Assembly (NCBI RefSeq): GCF_004796535.1
Contig: NZ_SPHY01000004.1
Coordinates: 124,001 to 188,000, forward strand
Direction: 5' to 3'
Source: Sphingomonas flavalba
Lineage (GTDB): Bacteria > Pseudomonadota > Alphaproteobacteria > Sphingomonadales > Sphingomonadaceae
Length of the DNA: 64,000 nt
The notes under the pieces are model-generated. The model was not told the DNA's origin and ran no database searches. It saw only the letters and a program-made list of their open reading frames with translations. This document shows positions 51,672 through 60,532 of the stretch, one piece after another. The position numbers were made by a program, and so were the translations under genes. How positions within the stretch are numbered: position 1 is the stretch's first letter; each line of letters starts with the position of its first letter.

Positions 51672-52046
51672 TCAGCGCCTCCTGACCGTTGCCGGCAGCC
51701 GGTAGCGGTCGCCGCCGATCGCCACCTCGATCTCGCCCGCGCCGACGATGCTGACTTCGGCCGCCTCGGCGCCATCCGCCGCGACGACGCCGCGCCCATC
51801 GCCGGTGACCAGCAGCCGGTGGAAGCCGCCGCCGGGATTGCGGACGGTCAGTTCCAGCCCGTCCGCGCCAACCCGGCGTTCAAGCGTGCAGGCGGCGGCG
51901 AAACTCTCCGCGCCGGCGGGGGCGCAGGCCAAGGCGCCGTCGCGCGCGGCGGACGCCGCCGGCTCCGGCCCGTTGCAGCCGCCGAGCGCCAGCGCCGCAG
52001 CCGCCGCGACGAGGAACGACGCGCAATCAGATGTCGGCGTAGACAT
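51672..52046 (-). CDS. small lipoprotein of unknown function
   Basis: The 124-residue product has a lipoprotein signal ending ALALGGC (lipidated Cys near residue 24). The mature part has two cysteines (LACAP and AACTLERR) and a beta-rich core ([35 protein letters not shown]). Nothing identifies a catalytic role. Its start lies 20 bases inside the 3' end of ilvD, and its frame and composition are coding-like, so it is probably co-transcribed with ilvD and the repair enzyme. Confidence 0.75.
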   Translation of the reverse strand: MSTPTSDCASFLVAAAAALALGGCNGPEPAASAARDGALACAPAGAESFAAACTLERRVGADGLELTVRNPGGGFHRLLVTGDGRGVVAADGAEAAEVSIVGAGEIEVAIGGDRYRLPATVRRR

Positions 52047-53748
52047 GGGTTTCGGACCGCGCCCCCGGATGCGTCAACGCACCCTTATAGGCCGGGCCGA
52101 CATTCTGCGCATAGCGCCACAGCGCGCCGGACTGATAGTCGTTGCTGCGCGGCGCCCAGCGGGCGCGGCGTTCCGCCAGCACATCGTCCGCCACCGCCAG
52201 GTCGATGGTGCCGGCTACCGCGTCGATACGGATGATGTCGCCGTCCTCAACCAGAGCGATTGGCCCGCCGACCGCCGCTTCCGGCCCGACATGGCCGATG
52301 CAGAAGCCGCGCGTGCCGCCGGAAAAGCGGCCGTCGGTGACCAGCGCCATCTTCTCGCCCAGCCCCTGCCCGTAAAGCGCGGCGGTGGTCGACAGCATTT
52401 CGCGCATTCCCGGCCCGCCCTTCGGCCCTTCGTAGCGGATGACGATGACCGAGCCTTCGGCGACGGTGCGCGCCTCGACCGCCTCGAACGCATCCTCCTC
52501 GCAATCGAACACCCGCGCCGGGCCTTCGAACGCCAGCCGGTGCATACCGGCGACCTTCACGATCGCGCCGTCCGGCGCCAGCGAGCCGCGCAGGCCGACG
52601 ACGCCGCCGGTCGGCGACAGCGGCGCGCGCGCGTCGTGGATCACCTTCTGGTCCGGGTTCCACGTCACCTGATCGATATTCTCGCCCAGCGTCTTGCCGG
52701 TGACGGTGATGCAGTCGCCGTGGAGCAGCCCTTCGGCGAGCAGCGTCTTCATCAACATGTAGACGCCGCCGGCCTCGTGCATGTCCTTTGCGACATATTG
52801 GCCGCCGGGCTTCAGGTCGGCGATATAGGGCGTGGTCTTGAAGATCTCCGCCACGTCGAACAGGTCGAAATCGATGCCCGCCTCGCTCGCCATCGCCGGC
52901 AGATGCAGGCCGGCATTGGTCGATCCGCCGGTCGCGGCGACGACGCGCGCCGCGTTCTCGAACGCCTCGCGCGTGCAGATCGTGCGCGGGCGCAGGTTGG
53001 CGGCGAGCAGGTTCATTACCTGCCGCCCGGCGGCGCGGGCATATTCGTCGCGCGCGCGGTAGGGCGCCGGCATCATGTTGCTGTTGGGCAGCGACAGGCC
53101 GATCGCCTCCGCCACGCAGGCCATGGTGTTGGCGGTGTACTGCCCACCGCAGGCGCCGTGGCCGGGGCAGGCGACCTTTTCCAGCGCGGTCAGCTCGCTG
53201 AGCGGGCAGCCGCCGGCGGCGTGGCGGCCGACCGCCTCGAACACGTCGATGACGGTCACGTCGCGGCCCTGCCAGGTGCCGGGCAGGATCGACCCGCCAT
53301 AGACGAAGATCGCCGGCACGTTCAGCCGCAGCATCGCCATCATCATGCCGGGCAGCGACTTGTCACAGCCGGCAAAGGCGAGCAGCGCATCGTAACAATG
53401 GCCGCGCATGCTGAGTTCAACCGAATCGGCGATGACCTCGCGGCTGACCAGCGACGCCTTCATCCCCTGATGGCCCATCGCGATGCCGTCGGTGACGGTG
53501 ATGGTGTTGAACCGGCGCGGGGTGCCGCCGCCCTCGATCACGCCGTCGCGGGACGCGTCGGCCTGCATGTCGAGCGTGGTATTGCACGGCGCGCTGTCGT
53601 TGCCCGCCGACACGACGCCGACGAACGGCCGGGCGATCGCTTCCGCATCCAGGCCCATCGCATAGTAATAGCTGCGGTGCGGCGCCCGTTCGGGGCCGAC
53701 CGAGACGTGGCGGCTGGGGAGCCGCGCCTTGTCGAATGTCTGTGTCAT
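52027..53748 (-). CDS. ilvD: dihydroxy-acid dehydratase
   Basis: IlvD dehydrates the dihydroxy acids of valine and isoleucine synthesis. The 573-residue protein has the cluster cysteines in [19 protein letters not shown] and [16 protein letters not shown], which suggest a 2Fe-2S enzyme of the shorter type. [22 protein letters not shown], with the Mg2+/substrate region, lies near residue 480. The start ATG at 53748 gives [21 protein letters not shown], a normal N-terminus of the family. It lies 30 bases after the N-formylglutamate amidohydrolase gene, in a five- to six-gene minus-strand run. Confidence 0.96.
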   Translation of the reverse strand: MTQTFDKARLPSRHVSVGPERAPHRSYYYAMGLDAEAIARPFVGVVSAGNDSAPCNTTLDMQADASRDGVIEGGGTPRRFNTITVTDGIAMGHQGMKASLVSREVIADSVELSMRGHCYDALLAFAGCDKSLPGMMMAMLRLNVPAIFVYGGSILPGTWQGRDVTVIDVFEAVGRHAAGGCPLSELTALEKVACPGHGACGGQYTANTMACVAEAIGLSLPNSNMMPAPYRARDEYARAAGRQVMNLLAANLRPRTICTREAFENAARVVAATGGSTNAGLHLPAMASEAGIDFDLFDVAEIFKTTPYIADLKPGGQYVAKDMHEAGGVYMLMKTLLAEGLLHGDCITVTGKTLGENIDQVTWNPDQKVIHDARAPLSPTGGVVGLRGSLAPDGAIVKVAGMHRLAFEGPARVFDCEEDAFEAVEARTVAEGSVIVIRYEGPKGGPGMREMLSTTAALYGQGLGEKMALVTDGRFSGGTRGFCIGHVGPEAAVGGPIALVEDGDIIRIDAVAGTIDLAVADDVLAERRARWAPRSNDYQSGALWRYAQNVGPAYKGALTHPGARSETHVYADI

Positions 53749-53778
53749 CGCGCACGCCTATGTCCCCACCGGGGGGAA

Positions 53779-54513
53779 TTACGCAAGTCTGTTGCGTACT
53801 ATCGCGATGATCGGCGCAAGGATTTCGGCCCAGCGGGCAATACCGGCGGCATCGGCCAGCCCGTCGTTGCGGATTTCCAGCGCCAGATAGGGAATGGCAT
53901 GCGCCTCCGCATGGCGGTTCATCGTCGCGTTGAGCAGCTTGCCCGAATAGGGCTGGTTGTCGCCGACGGTAAAACCGGCCTCCGCCAGCAGAGAGAGGGC
54001 GATGCGGGCGGCGCGGTCGTCGCGGTTATAGAGCAGCCCGACCGGCCAGGGTCGTGGTTCGCCGCCCTGTGCCAGCGCCGGAGTGAAGCTGTGCACCGCG
54101 ACGATCAGCGCCGGGCGCGCGGCGGCGATATCGGCGGCGATGGCGGCGTGATAGGGCGCCCAGAACCGGTCGAGCCGCGCCTGGCGCGCTGCCACCGACA
54201 ATCCGGTATTGCCGGGGATGGCATGGCCGTCGCTCGCCGCCGGAATGGCGCGGGGATCGTCCGGGTCGCGGTTCAGGTCGACGACGAGGCGGGACAGGGT
54301 GGCAAGGAACGCCGCCGCCCCCAGTCGCACGGCCAGCGCGCGGGCCAGCGGATCGGCGCCGATGTCGACGGCGATATGGGCGGTGAGCAGCGCGTCGGGA
54401 ATGCCGAGCGCCACGTCCGGCGGCACCGCCGCGCCGGCATGGTCGACCAGCAGCAGGATATCGCTGCCGTCCGTCGAGCCGGGCAGATGATCGAACCAGG
54501 GCGGCGTCGGCAT
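53779..54513 (-). CDS. N-formylglutamate amidohydrolase family protein
   Basis: The 244-residue protein contains family motifs ILLLVDHAGAAVPPDVA, SRLVVDLNRDPDDPRAIP, VAVHSFTPALAQGG and NQPYSGKLLNATMNRHAE. These proteins are zinc-dependent hydrolases; HutG members release formate from N-formylglutamate in histidine degradation. Here no hut genes are adjacent, so the natural substrate may be another N-acylated amino acid. The start ATG lies directly after the stop of the enoyl-CoA hydratase gene with no gap, and it is probably co-transcribed. Confidence 0.88.
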   Translation of the reverse strand: MPTPPWFDHLPGSTDGSDILLLVDHAGAAVPPDVALGIPDALLTAHIAVDIGADPLARALAVRLGAAAFLATLSRLVVDLNRDPDDPRAIPAASDGHAIPGNTGLSVAARQARLDRFWAPYHAAIAADIAAARPALIVAVHSFTPALAQGGEPRPWPVGLLYNRDDRAARIALSLLAEAGFTVGDNQPYSGKLLNATMNRHAEAHAIPYLALEIRNDGLADAAGIARWAEILAPIIAIVRNRLA

Positions 54514-55326
54514 CTAATCGAATTCCGGCGTCCGGCGGGCGTGGAAGGCGGCAAGGCCGGCGGCGAAATCCGGCCCGCCGAATGCCGCGTCGAAGGCGCG
54601 GTCGTGATTCTCGCCGGCGTCGTCGCCGGCGGCGGCCAGCCCGTGCTTCAGCGCCGCAACGCTGGACGGGGCGTTGGCGGCGATCGCGGCAGCGAGCTTT
54701 TCGGCCTGCGCGGCGCCACCGGCAAGCTCCGCAAGGCCGATGCGCAGCGCCTCGTCCCGGTCGATCGCCTCCGCCGCCAGCAGCAGCCGCGCCGCCTGCC
54801 CTTCACCGACCAGCGCGCGCAGCCGGGCGATGTCGGCAAACGGATAGCTGATGCCCAGCCGCGCCGGGGTTACCGCGAAGCGCGCGGCCGGGCCGGCGAC
54901 GCGGATGTCGCAGGCGATGGCGAGCGCGACGCCCGCGCCGAAACAGTCGCCGTCGACCAGCGCGATCACCGGCACCGGGCTGGCGCGCAGCGCGTCGAGC
55001 CCGGCGCGCATCACATTGCGGAACGGCAGCCGCGCGGCGGCGTCCTCGTGCAGCGCCGCCAGTTCGTTCAGGTCCGCGCCGGCGGAAAAGCTGCCGGCCA
55101 CGTCGGAGGCGAGCAGGATCACCCGCGCCCCGCCCCGCGCCGCCTGTTCGACCAGTGCGGGCAACACCCGCCAATCGTCGCCGCGCACGGCGTTGCGGCG
55201 GCGCGCGCGCGCCACCGTCAGCCGCGCAACATGGCCGTCAAAGGCAAGATGGAACAGTGCGTCGTCGGCGGCGGCAGCGCGCGCCGTCGTCACCAGGCCA
55301 TCCAGCGCCGCCGGTTCACCGCTCAT
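54514..55326 (-). CDS. enoyl-CoA hydratase/isomerase family protein
   Basis: This 270-residue crotonase-fold protein has the oxyanion-hole strands VILLASDVAGSFSAGADLNEL and ALVDGDCFGAGVALAIACDIRVAG. The canonical glutamates of hydratase (E-x20-E) are not clear: after GISYPFADIARLRALVG there is no obvious second Glu, so isomerase, hydrolase or another crotonase activity is possible. The start ATG at 55326 was chosen as the first Met before the conserved core. It opens the six-gene minus-strand run that ends with the RNA methyltransferase. Confidence 0.85.
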   Translation of the reverse strand: MSGEPAALDGLVTTARAAAADDALFHLAFDGHVARLTVARARRRNAVRGDDWRVLPALVEQAARGGARVILLASDVAGSFSAGADLNELAALHEDAAARLPFRNVMRAGLDALRASPVPVIALVDGDCFGAGVALAIACDIRVAGPAARFAVTPARLGISYPFADIARLRALVGEGQAARLLLAAEAIDRDEALRIGLAELAGGAAQAEKLAAAIAANAPSSVAALKHGLAAAGDDAGENHDRAFDAAFGGPDFAAGLAAFHARRTPEFD

Positions 55327-55551
55327 GCCGATACCCCCCGGCCGCACGGAAAGGCGGGCGGGAGGCCGCCGCCCCCCGCCGCCCGAATGACGCACGCCTC
55401 ACGCAAAGGCGCGGACCATTGGCGGATGGGCGCCGCCCGCCGGCGGGCCGATCCGCTGCCCCGCGCCACGCAAGATGCGGACCATGCGCGGTTTGGCGCG
55501 AAAGGCGGCAGGCGGGCGGCGCCAGGCGCGTATCGAATCGGGACGGCCGGG

Positions 55552-56382
55552 TCATCGCAGTCTGGTAGCGAGACACCAGCAGCCGGGGAAGCGCCCGGCG
55601 ACCGCCGTCGCCGCCGCGTCTCGCCCGGCGGCGTCGGCGAACAGCGCGAAGCAGCTCGCGCCGGAGCCGGACATCCGCGCCAGCACCACGCCCGGCTGCG
55701 CGCCAAGCCAAGCGAGCAGCGGCGCGATGGCGGGGACGAGCGCGGTCGCCGGCGCGGTCAGGTCGTTGCGTGCGGCCCCCAGCGCCGCAAGCGTCGCCGG
55801 GGCGGTGAGCGGGCCGCGATCGACGCCGTCCCAGCCGGCGAACACCGGCGCGGTGGCAAGCGGCACACCGGGATTGACCAGAAGCAGCGGCTGCCCCGAC
55901 AGCCCCGGCAACGCCACCGGCGCCAGCCGGTCCCCGCGCTCGCTGCCATGGGCGGGTGTGCTGGCGAGGCAGGCGGACACGTCGGCGCCGAGCCGGCGGG
56001 CGATCGCGCCGATTTCCGGCGCGTCCGGCGCGATCCGCCAGCGGCGGGCGAGCAGCCGCAGCGCCGCCGCCGCATCGGCCGAGCCGCCACCCAGCCCGGC
56101 GGCGACCGGCAGCCGCTTGTCTAGTTGGAGGGCAACGCCATCGGCAACCGCAAAGGCGGCGCGCAGCTCGCTCGCCGCGCGGTGGACGAGGTTCGCCGGC
56201 CCGGCGTCCAGCCCGGCGGCGAACCGGCCGGATACGCTCAGGCGGACGCCGTTCCCATCCTCGGCGGTCAGCCGGTCGCCGTCCTCGGCGAAGGCGAACA
56301 GCGTCTCGATCGCATGATAGCCGTCCGGCCGCCGCGCGCGGACGTGCAGCGCCAGGTTGATCTTCGCGAAGGCGGTTTCCAT
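55552..56382 (-). CDS. ispE: 4-diphosphocytidyl-2-C-methyl-D-erythritol kinase
   Basis: IspE phosphorylates an isoprenoid intermediate of the MEP pathway using ATP. The 276-residue GHMP-kinase protein shows METAFAKINLALHVRARRPDGYH, the ATP loop LPVAAGLGGGSADAAAALR, and a third GHMP motif ARMSGSGASCFALFADA. The start is ATG at 56382, overlapping the upstream TPR gene stop by one base (TGATG); GTG at 56385 is an alternative. It is probably translationally coupled to the TPR gene and lies last in the ETF-QO operon. Confidence 0.95.
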   Translation of the reverse strand: METAFAKINLALHVRARRPDGYHAIETLFAFAEDGDRLTAEDGNGVRLSVSGRFAAGLDAGPANLVHRAASELRAAFAVADGVALQLDKRLPVAAGLGGGSADAAAALRLLARRWRIAPDAPEIGAIARRLGADVSACLASTPAHGSERGDRLAPVALPGLSGQPLLLVNPGVPLATAPVFAGWDGVDRGPLTAPATLAALGAARNDLTAPATALVPAIAPLLAWLGAQPGVVLARMSGSGASCFALFADAAGRDAAATAVAGRFPGCWCLATRLR

Positions 56383-58061
56383 CACCGCCGCGCTTGGACG
56401 AGGTCCAGCCCGCGCTCCAGCTTGTCGGCCAGACGGTCATGCTCGGCGGCCTCCGCCGTCGCCATCGCCGCCCGCCAGGCGTAGCGCGCCTCGAACCGGC
56501 GGCCGGCCTTCCAATAGGCGTCGCCGAGATGCTCGTTGATCGTCGCATCGGCCGGCTGGCCGGCGACGGCGCGTTCCAGCGCCTGGATGGCGCGCGGGTA
56601 ATCGCCGCCCAGATAATAGGCATAGCCGAGCGAATCGGCGATCGCCGGGTCATCCGGCTTCAGCGCGGCGGCCCGCTTGACCAGCAGGGTAGCGTTGGCG
56701 ATGTCCTGCTTCTTCTCCAGCTTCGAATAGCCGAGATAGTTGAGCGCATGCGCTTCCTGCGGGGCGAGCGCCACCGCCTTTTCGAGCATCGGCAGCGCCC
56801 GCTTCCAGTCGCCGGCGCGGTCGAGCGCCCCGCCGTAGAGCAGGTAGAGGCTCCAGCGCAGCGCCTGCGTGCGCCCATCGGCTTCGGCCAGCGTCACCGC
56901 GCGGCCATAGGCTTCCGCCGCTTCGCCATGCCGGTCGAGCCGGGTGTAGATGTCGCCGAGGCGGGCGAAATCGGCCAGTGTTGCCTCCGGCCGCCCGGCC
57001 AGCGCCAGCGCCTCGTCCAGCGCCGCAGCCTTGTCGTCCGCCTGCATCAGCAGGCCGACGCGGATCTGCTCGCGCGCCGCCGCGAACACGCCGTCCGGGT
57101 TGGCGCGTTCGACCAGCATCAACGCCGCCGCGTCGTCGATGCCGGGCCAGTCGTCGTCGCCGGCCGCCAGCATCCGCCCGACGAGCAGCAGCGTTGCGTC
57201 GTCATCGGGGGCGAGCGCCAGCGCCAGCCAGCCGATGGCGATCGCCCCCGGCGACGGCGCGCGCGCGCCGATGTCGGCGGCAAGCCGGCCAAGCAGCCAG
57301 GCGGTGCCGCCGCGCGCGTCGGTGACGGGCGGCACCGGCGCCTTGCCGGCGGCAAGCATTTCGCGTGCCTTGACCAGCCCGGGCGCATCCCCTTCCAGCA
57401 AGGTCAGCGCCGCGTCCCTGCGCCCCTGTGCCGCCAGCGTCGCGGCGGCGGTCAGGCGCAGCTCGCCGGCATGGGCGGTGCCGGTGGCCGCGAGCGCCCG
57501 CGCCTCCAGCCGGGCATCCTCGTAGCGGCCCAGCGCGAGCTGGAGCAGGATGCGCTGGGCCGGTCGGTAGGCGCCGCCGAGCGCGCTGGCCGGCGCGGCA
57601 TCGAGGATGGCGACCGGGTCGCCGCGCCTGGCGCCGAACGCGACCCAGGCGCGCAGCATCGGCACCAGGAAATCGAAATTGCCGTCGCTGGCGACGCGGT
57701 CGGTGATCCGTTCCGCCGCCGCCCAGTCCTTCGTCCGCACCGCCGCGACGAACAGCAGCAGCCGCCCGTCGGCCGGCAGCACCCCGGCCCGGTCGAGCGG
57801 GGCGGCGGCGCGCAGCGCCAGCGTGATGTCGCCGGTGGTCATCGCCTGCCGATAGGCGCGGCTGGCGAGGACGACATCGTCCGGCCGCTGATCGAGCAGC
57901 TCCGCATAGCTGCGGTTGGCGATCTCCGTCGCGCCGGTCGAATCCGCCAGCCGGGCGTGGACATAGGCGCCGATCGCCGCCCGGTCGTTCCCGACGGTCG
58001 CCGCGGCGGGCGCGACCAATGCCGCCGCCAGCAGGAGCAGGGCGCGCTTACATGTTCGGAT
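56382..58061 (-). CDS. exported tetratricopeptide-repeat protein with uncertain start
   Basis: The product (about 559 residues) is an exported or periplasmic TPR protein. A hydrophobic signal (CKRALLLLAAALVAPAAAT) is followed by many helical repeats (ADFARLGDIYTRLDRHGEAAEAYGRAV; RALPMLEKAVALAPQEAHALNYLGY; AIADSLGYAYYLGGDYPRAIQALERAV). It presumably acts as a scaffold for protein assembly in the envelope. The start is odd: no ATG, GTG or TTG precedes the signal peptide in frame. ATC at 58061 has GGAGGG 7 bases upstream, ATT at 58064 is 4 bases away; TTG 58019 would remove most of the signal. It overlaps the ETF-QO 3' end. Confidence 0.85.
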   Translation of the reverse strand: MRTCKRALLLLAAALVAPAAATVGNDRAAIGAYVHARLADSTGATEIANRSYAELLDQRPDDVVLASRAYRQAMTTGDITLALRAAAPLDRAGVLPADGRLLLFVAAVRTKDWAAAERITDRVASDGNFDFLVPMLRAWVAFGARRGDPVAILDAAPASALGGAYRPAQRILLQLALGRYEDARLEARALAATGTAHAGELRLTAAATLAAQGRRDAALTLLEGDAPGLVKAREMLAAGKAPVPPVTDARGGTAWLLGRLAADIGARAPSPGAIAIGWLALALAPDDDATLLLVGRMLAAGDDDWPGIDDAAALMLVERANPDGVFAAAREQIRVGLLMQADDKAAALDEALALAGRPEATLADFARLGDIYTRLDRHGEAAEAYGRAVTLAEADGRTQALRWSLYLLYGGALDRAGDWKRALPMLEKAVALAPQEAHALNYLGYSKLEKKQDIANATLLVKRAAALKPDDPAIADSLGYAYYLGGDYPRAIQALERAVAGQPADATINEHLGDAYWKAGRRFEARYAWRAAMATAEAAEHDRLADKLERGLDLVQARR

Positions 58062-59697
58062 AATTCGGCCCTCCGCCGCCTTCGGGCACCACCCAGTTGA
58101 TGTTCTGGGTGGGGTCCTTGATGTCGCACGTCTTGCAGTGGACGCAGTTCTGCGCGTTGATCTGGAAGCGGGGATTACCCTCGTCCTGCCCCACCACCTC
58201 GTAAACGCCGGCCGGACAGTAGCGTTGCGCCGGCTCGTCATACAGCGGCAGGTTGTAGCTGATCGGGATGTCCGGGTCCTTCAGCGTCAGGTGGCAGGGC
58301 TGGTCCTCCTCGTGGTTGGTATTGGAGAGGAAGACCGAGGACAGCCTGTCGAAGCTGATCACGCCGTCCGGCTTGGGATAGGCGATCGGCTGACACTGGT
58401 CGGCGCGCCACAGCTTGGTGTGGTCCGGCGCGTGGCCCAGGGTGAAGGGCAGGCCGATGCCGAGCTGACGCATCCACATGTCGACGCCGGCAACCAGCGT
58501 GCCGATCGTCCCGCCCAGCTTGGCGACCGCCGGCTCGACGTTGCGGACCTTCTTCAGCTCGGTCGCGATCCAGCTGGCGTTCAGCGCCTCCGGATAGCTG
58601 TCGAGCGCATCGCCGGCACGATCGGCGGCGATCGCGTCAAACGCCGCCTCCGCGGCGAGCATCCCGCTTTTCATCGCGGTATGGCTGCCCTTGATCCGGG
58701 GGACGTTGACGAAGCCGGCCGAGCAGCCGACCAGCGCGCCGCCGGGGAACACCAGCTTCGGCACCGATTGCCAGCCGCCCTCGTTGATCGCGCGCGCGCC
58801 GTAGGAGACGCGGCGCCCGCCTTCCAGGATCGCGCGGATCGCCGGGTGGGTCTTCCACCGCTGGAATTCGTGGAACGGCGACAGATGCGGGTTCTTGTAG
58901 TTGAGCGCGACGACGAAGCCGAGCGCGACCTGGCCATTCGCCTGATGATAGAGGAAGCCGCCGCCCCAGGCGTCGTCGAGCGGCCAGCCCTGGGTGTGGA
59001 TGACCCGGCCCGGCTTGTGTTTCGCCGGGTCGATGTCCCACAATTCCTTGAGGCCGATGCCGTAGACCTGCGGCTGCGCGTCCGCGTCCAGCGCGAAAAG
59101 CTGCTTTAGCTGCTTGGTCAGGTGGCCGCGCGCGCCCTCGGCGAAGAAGGTGTATTTGGCGTGGAGCTCCAGCCCCGGCTGGTAATCCGGCTTGTGGGTG
59201 CCGTCGCGGGCAACACCCATGTCGCCGGTCGCGACACCCTTCACCGAACCGTCGTCGTGGAACAGGATCTCGGCGGCGGCGAAGCCGGGGAAGATCTCCA
59301 CCCCTAGCCCTTCCGCCTTTTCCGCCAGCCAGCGGCACAGGTTGCCGAGCGAGCCGGTGTAGGTGCCCTTGTTGTTCATGAACGGCGGCATGAAGATGTG
59401 GGGAAATTCGTATTTCCGCCCCGCCGTCAGCACCCAGTGGTGATTCTCGCTCACCGGCGTCTGCGCGAACGGGCAATCGTCGCGCCAGTCGGGCAGCAAT
59501 TCGTCCAGCGCGCGCGGGTCGACGACCGCGCCGGACAGGATATGCGCGCCGATCTCCGACCCTTTTTCGAGGACGCAGACCGACAGCTCCGCGCCGTTTT
59601 CGGCGGCGAGCTGCTTCAGCCGGATCGCCGCCGCCAGCCCCGCCGGGCCGCCGCCGACGATCACCACGTCATAGGGCATCGACTCCCGTTCGCTCAT
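58048..59697 (-). CDS. electron transfer flavoprotein-ubiquinone oxidoreductase
   Basis: ETF-QO passes electrons from ETF (fatty-acid and amino-acid oxidation) to ubiquinone at the inner membrane. The 549-residue protein has the FAD-binding VVIVGGGPAGLAAAIRLKQL and HILSGAVVDPRALDELLPDW, the quinone-pocket-like region, and a C-terminal 4Fe-4S domain with CPAGVYEVV, then CVHCKTCDIKDPTQNINWV. The final residues GGPNYPNM are typical for the family. It starts at 59697, and its stop lies within the start region of the TPR gene. The ETF subunit genes are not in the window. Confidence 0.96.
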   Translation of the reverse strand: MSERESMPYDVVIVGGGPAGLAAAIRLKQLAAENGAELSVCVLEKGSEIGAHILSGAVVDPRALDELLPDWRDDCPFAQTPVSENHHWVLTAGRKYEFPHIFMPPFMNNKGTYTGSLGNLCRWLAEKAEGLGVEIFPGFAAAEILFHDDGSVKGVATGDMGVARDGTHKPDYQPGLELHAKYTFFAEGARGHLTKQLKQLFALDADAQPQVYGIGLKELWDIDPAKHKPGRVIHTQGWPLDDAWGGGFLYHQANGQVALGFVVALNYKNPHLSPFHEFQRWKTHPAIRAILEGGRRVSYGARAINEGGWQSVPKLVFPGGALVGCSAGFVNVPRIKGSHTAMKSGMLAAEAAFDAIAADRAGDALDSYPEALNASWIATELKKVRNVEPAVAKLGGTIGTLVAGVDMWMRQLGIGLPFTLGHAPDHTKLWRADQCQPIAYPKPDGVISFDRLSSVFLSNTNHEEDQPCHLTLKDPDIPISYNLPLYDEPAQRYCPAGVYEVVGQDEGNPRFQINAQNCVHCKTCDIKDPTQNINWVVPEGGGGPNYPNM

Positions 59698-59803
59698 CGC
59701 TCCTACCCCTCATTCCGCGTTCGTCGCAGCGGACAACCGTCCCGTCCCCGCTCCCGTGCCAAGAGATTGACCCTGGCGTCAACCTTCCCCCCTATGCGCG
59801 GCG

Positions 59804-60532
59804 ATGCTGATGCCCGCGATCACCGCCGAGGAAAGGACAAGCCTGCTGGCGTGGTGGCGCGAGGCGGGGGTCGACACGCTGGTTGGGGAAACACCCTTTG
59901 CGTGGTTGGCCCCGCCGGAACGAACAAGCGAAAACAAGGGGAACGGAGAGGATGCCGCTGCGGCGCGGGCCCCGACACCGTTGCCGGGCAGCATCGCCGC
60001 GCTCGACGCCTGGCTTGCCGGCGGCGACGACGTGCCGGGCGCCGCCTGGGGGACGACGCGGATCGCCGCCGCCGGCGACCCGGCCGCCGCGCTGATGATC
60101 GTCACCGGCCAACCGGAACCGGGCGACGCCGGCGAAGGCCGGCTGTTCGGCGGTGCGCTTGGGCAGTTGTTCGACCGGATGCTGGCGGCAATCGGCCAGA
60201 CCCGCGAATCGGTCTATCTGGCACCGATCGCGCCGGTGCGGGCGCCGGGCGGCACCGTCGCGCCGGAGGTGATGGAGCGGCTGGGCGCGATCATGCGCCA
60301 CCGCATCGCGCTGGCCGGGCCGAAACGGGTGCTGGTGCTGGGCAATGCGGCCAGCCGTGCGCTGCTCGGGACGGAGCTGCGCGCGGCGCGCGGTTCGATA
60401 CGCGCGCTTAAGCATGGCGCGGGCACGGTCGAGGCGGTTGCCAGCTTCCCCCCGCGTATGCTGTTGGAGCATCCGGCGGCGAAGGCCGAGGCATGGAAGG
60501 ACCTGCTGTTGGTGTCGAGGAAGGGGGCGTGA
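59804..60532 (+). CDS. uracil-DNA glycosylase superfamily protein (divergent)
   Basis: The 242-residue protein resembles family 4-type UDGs: the region ALMIVTGQPEPGDAGEGRLF (in place of GEAPGxxE), a later YLAPIAPVRAPGGTVAPEVM, the strand RVLVLGNAASRALLG, and the C-terminal SFPPRMLLEHPAAKAEAW with the HP motif. None of the four Fe-S cysteines of typical family 4 enzymes is present, so it is cluster-free and possibly altered in activity. Its stop overlaps the ATG of the lytic transglycosylase gene (TGATG). It lies divergent from ETF-QO. Confidence 0.75.
   Translation: MLMPAITAEERTSLLAWWREAGVDTLVGETPFAWLAPPERTSENKGNGEDAAAARAPTPLPGSIAALDAWLAGGDDVPGAAWGTTRIAAAGDPAAALMIVTGQPEPGDAGEGRLFGGALGQLFDRMLAAIGQTRESVYLAPIAPVRAPGGTVAPEVMERLGAIMRHRIALAGPKRVLVLGNAASRALLGTELRAARGSIRALKHGAGTVEAVASFPPRMLLEHPAAKAEAWKDLLLVSRKGA

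Noticed and set aside
51748-56124. A 1458-codon open frame on the plus strand
   Set aside because: It lies opposite ilvD, the N-formylglutamate amidohydrolase, enoyl-CoA hydratase and ispE genes, all with clear motifs. The translation is rich in Arg, Gln and His with no domain, as expected for the antisense of GC-rich coding DNA.
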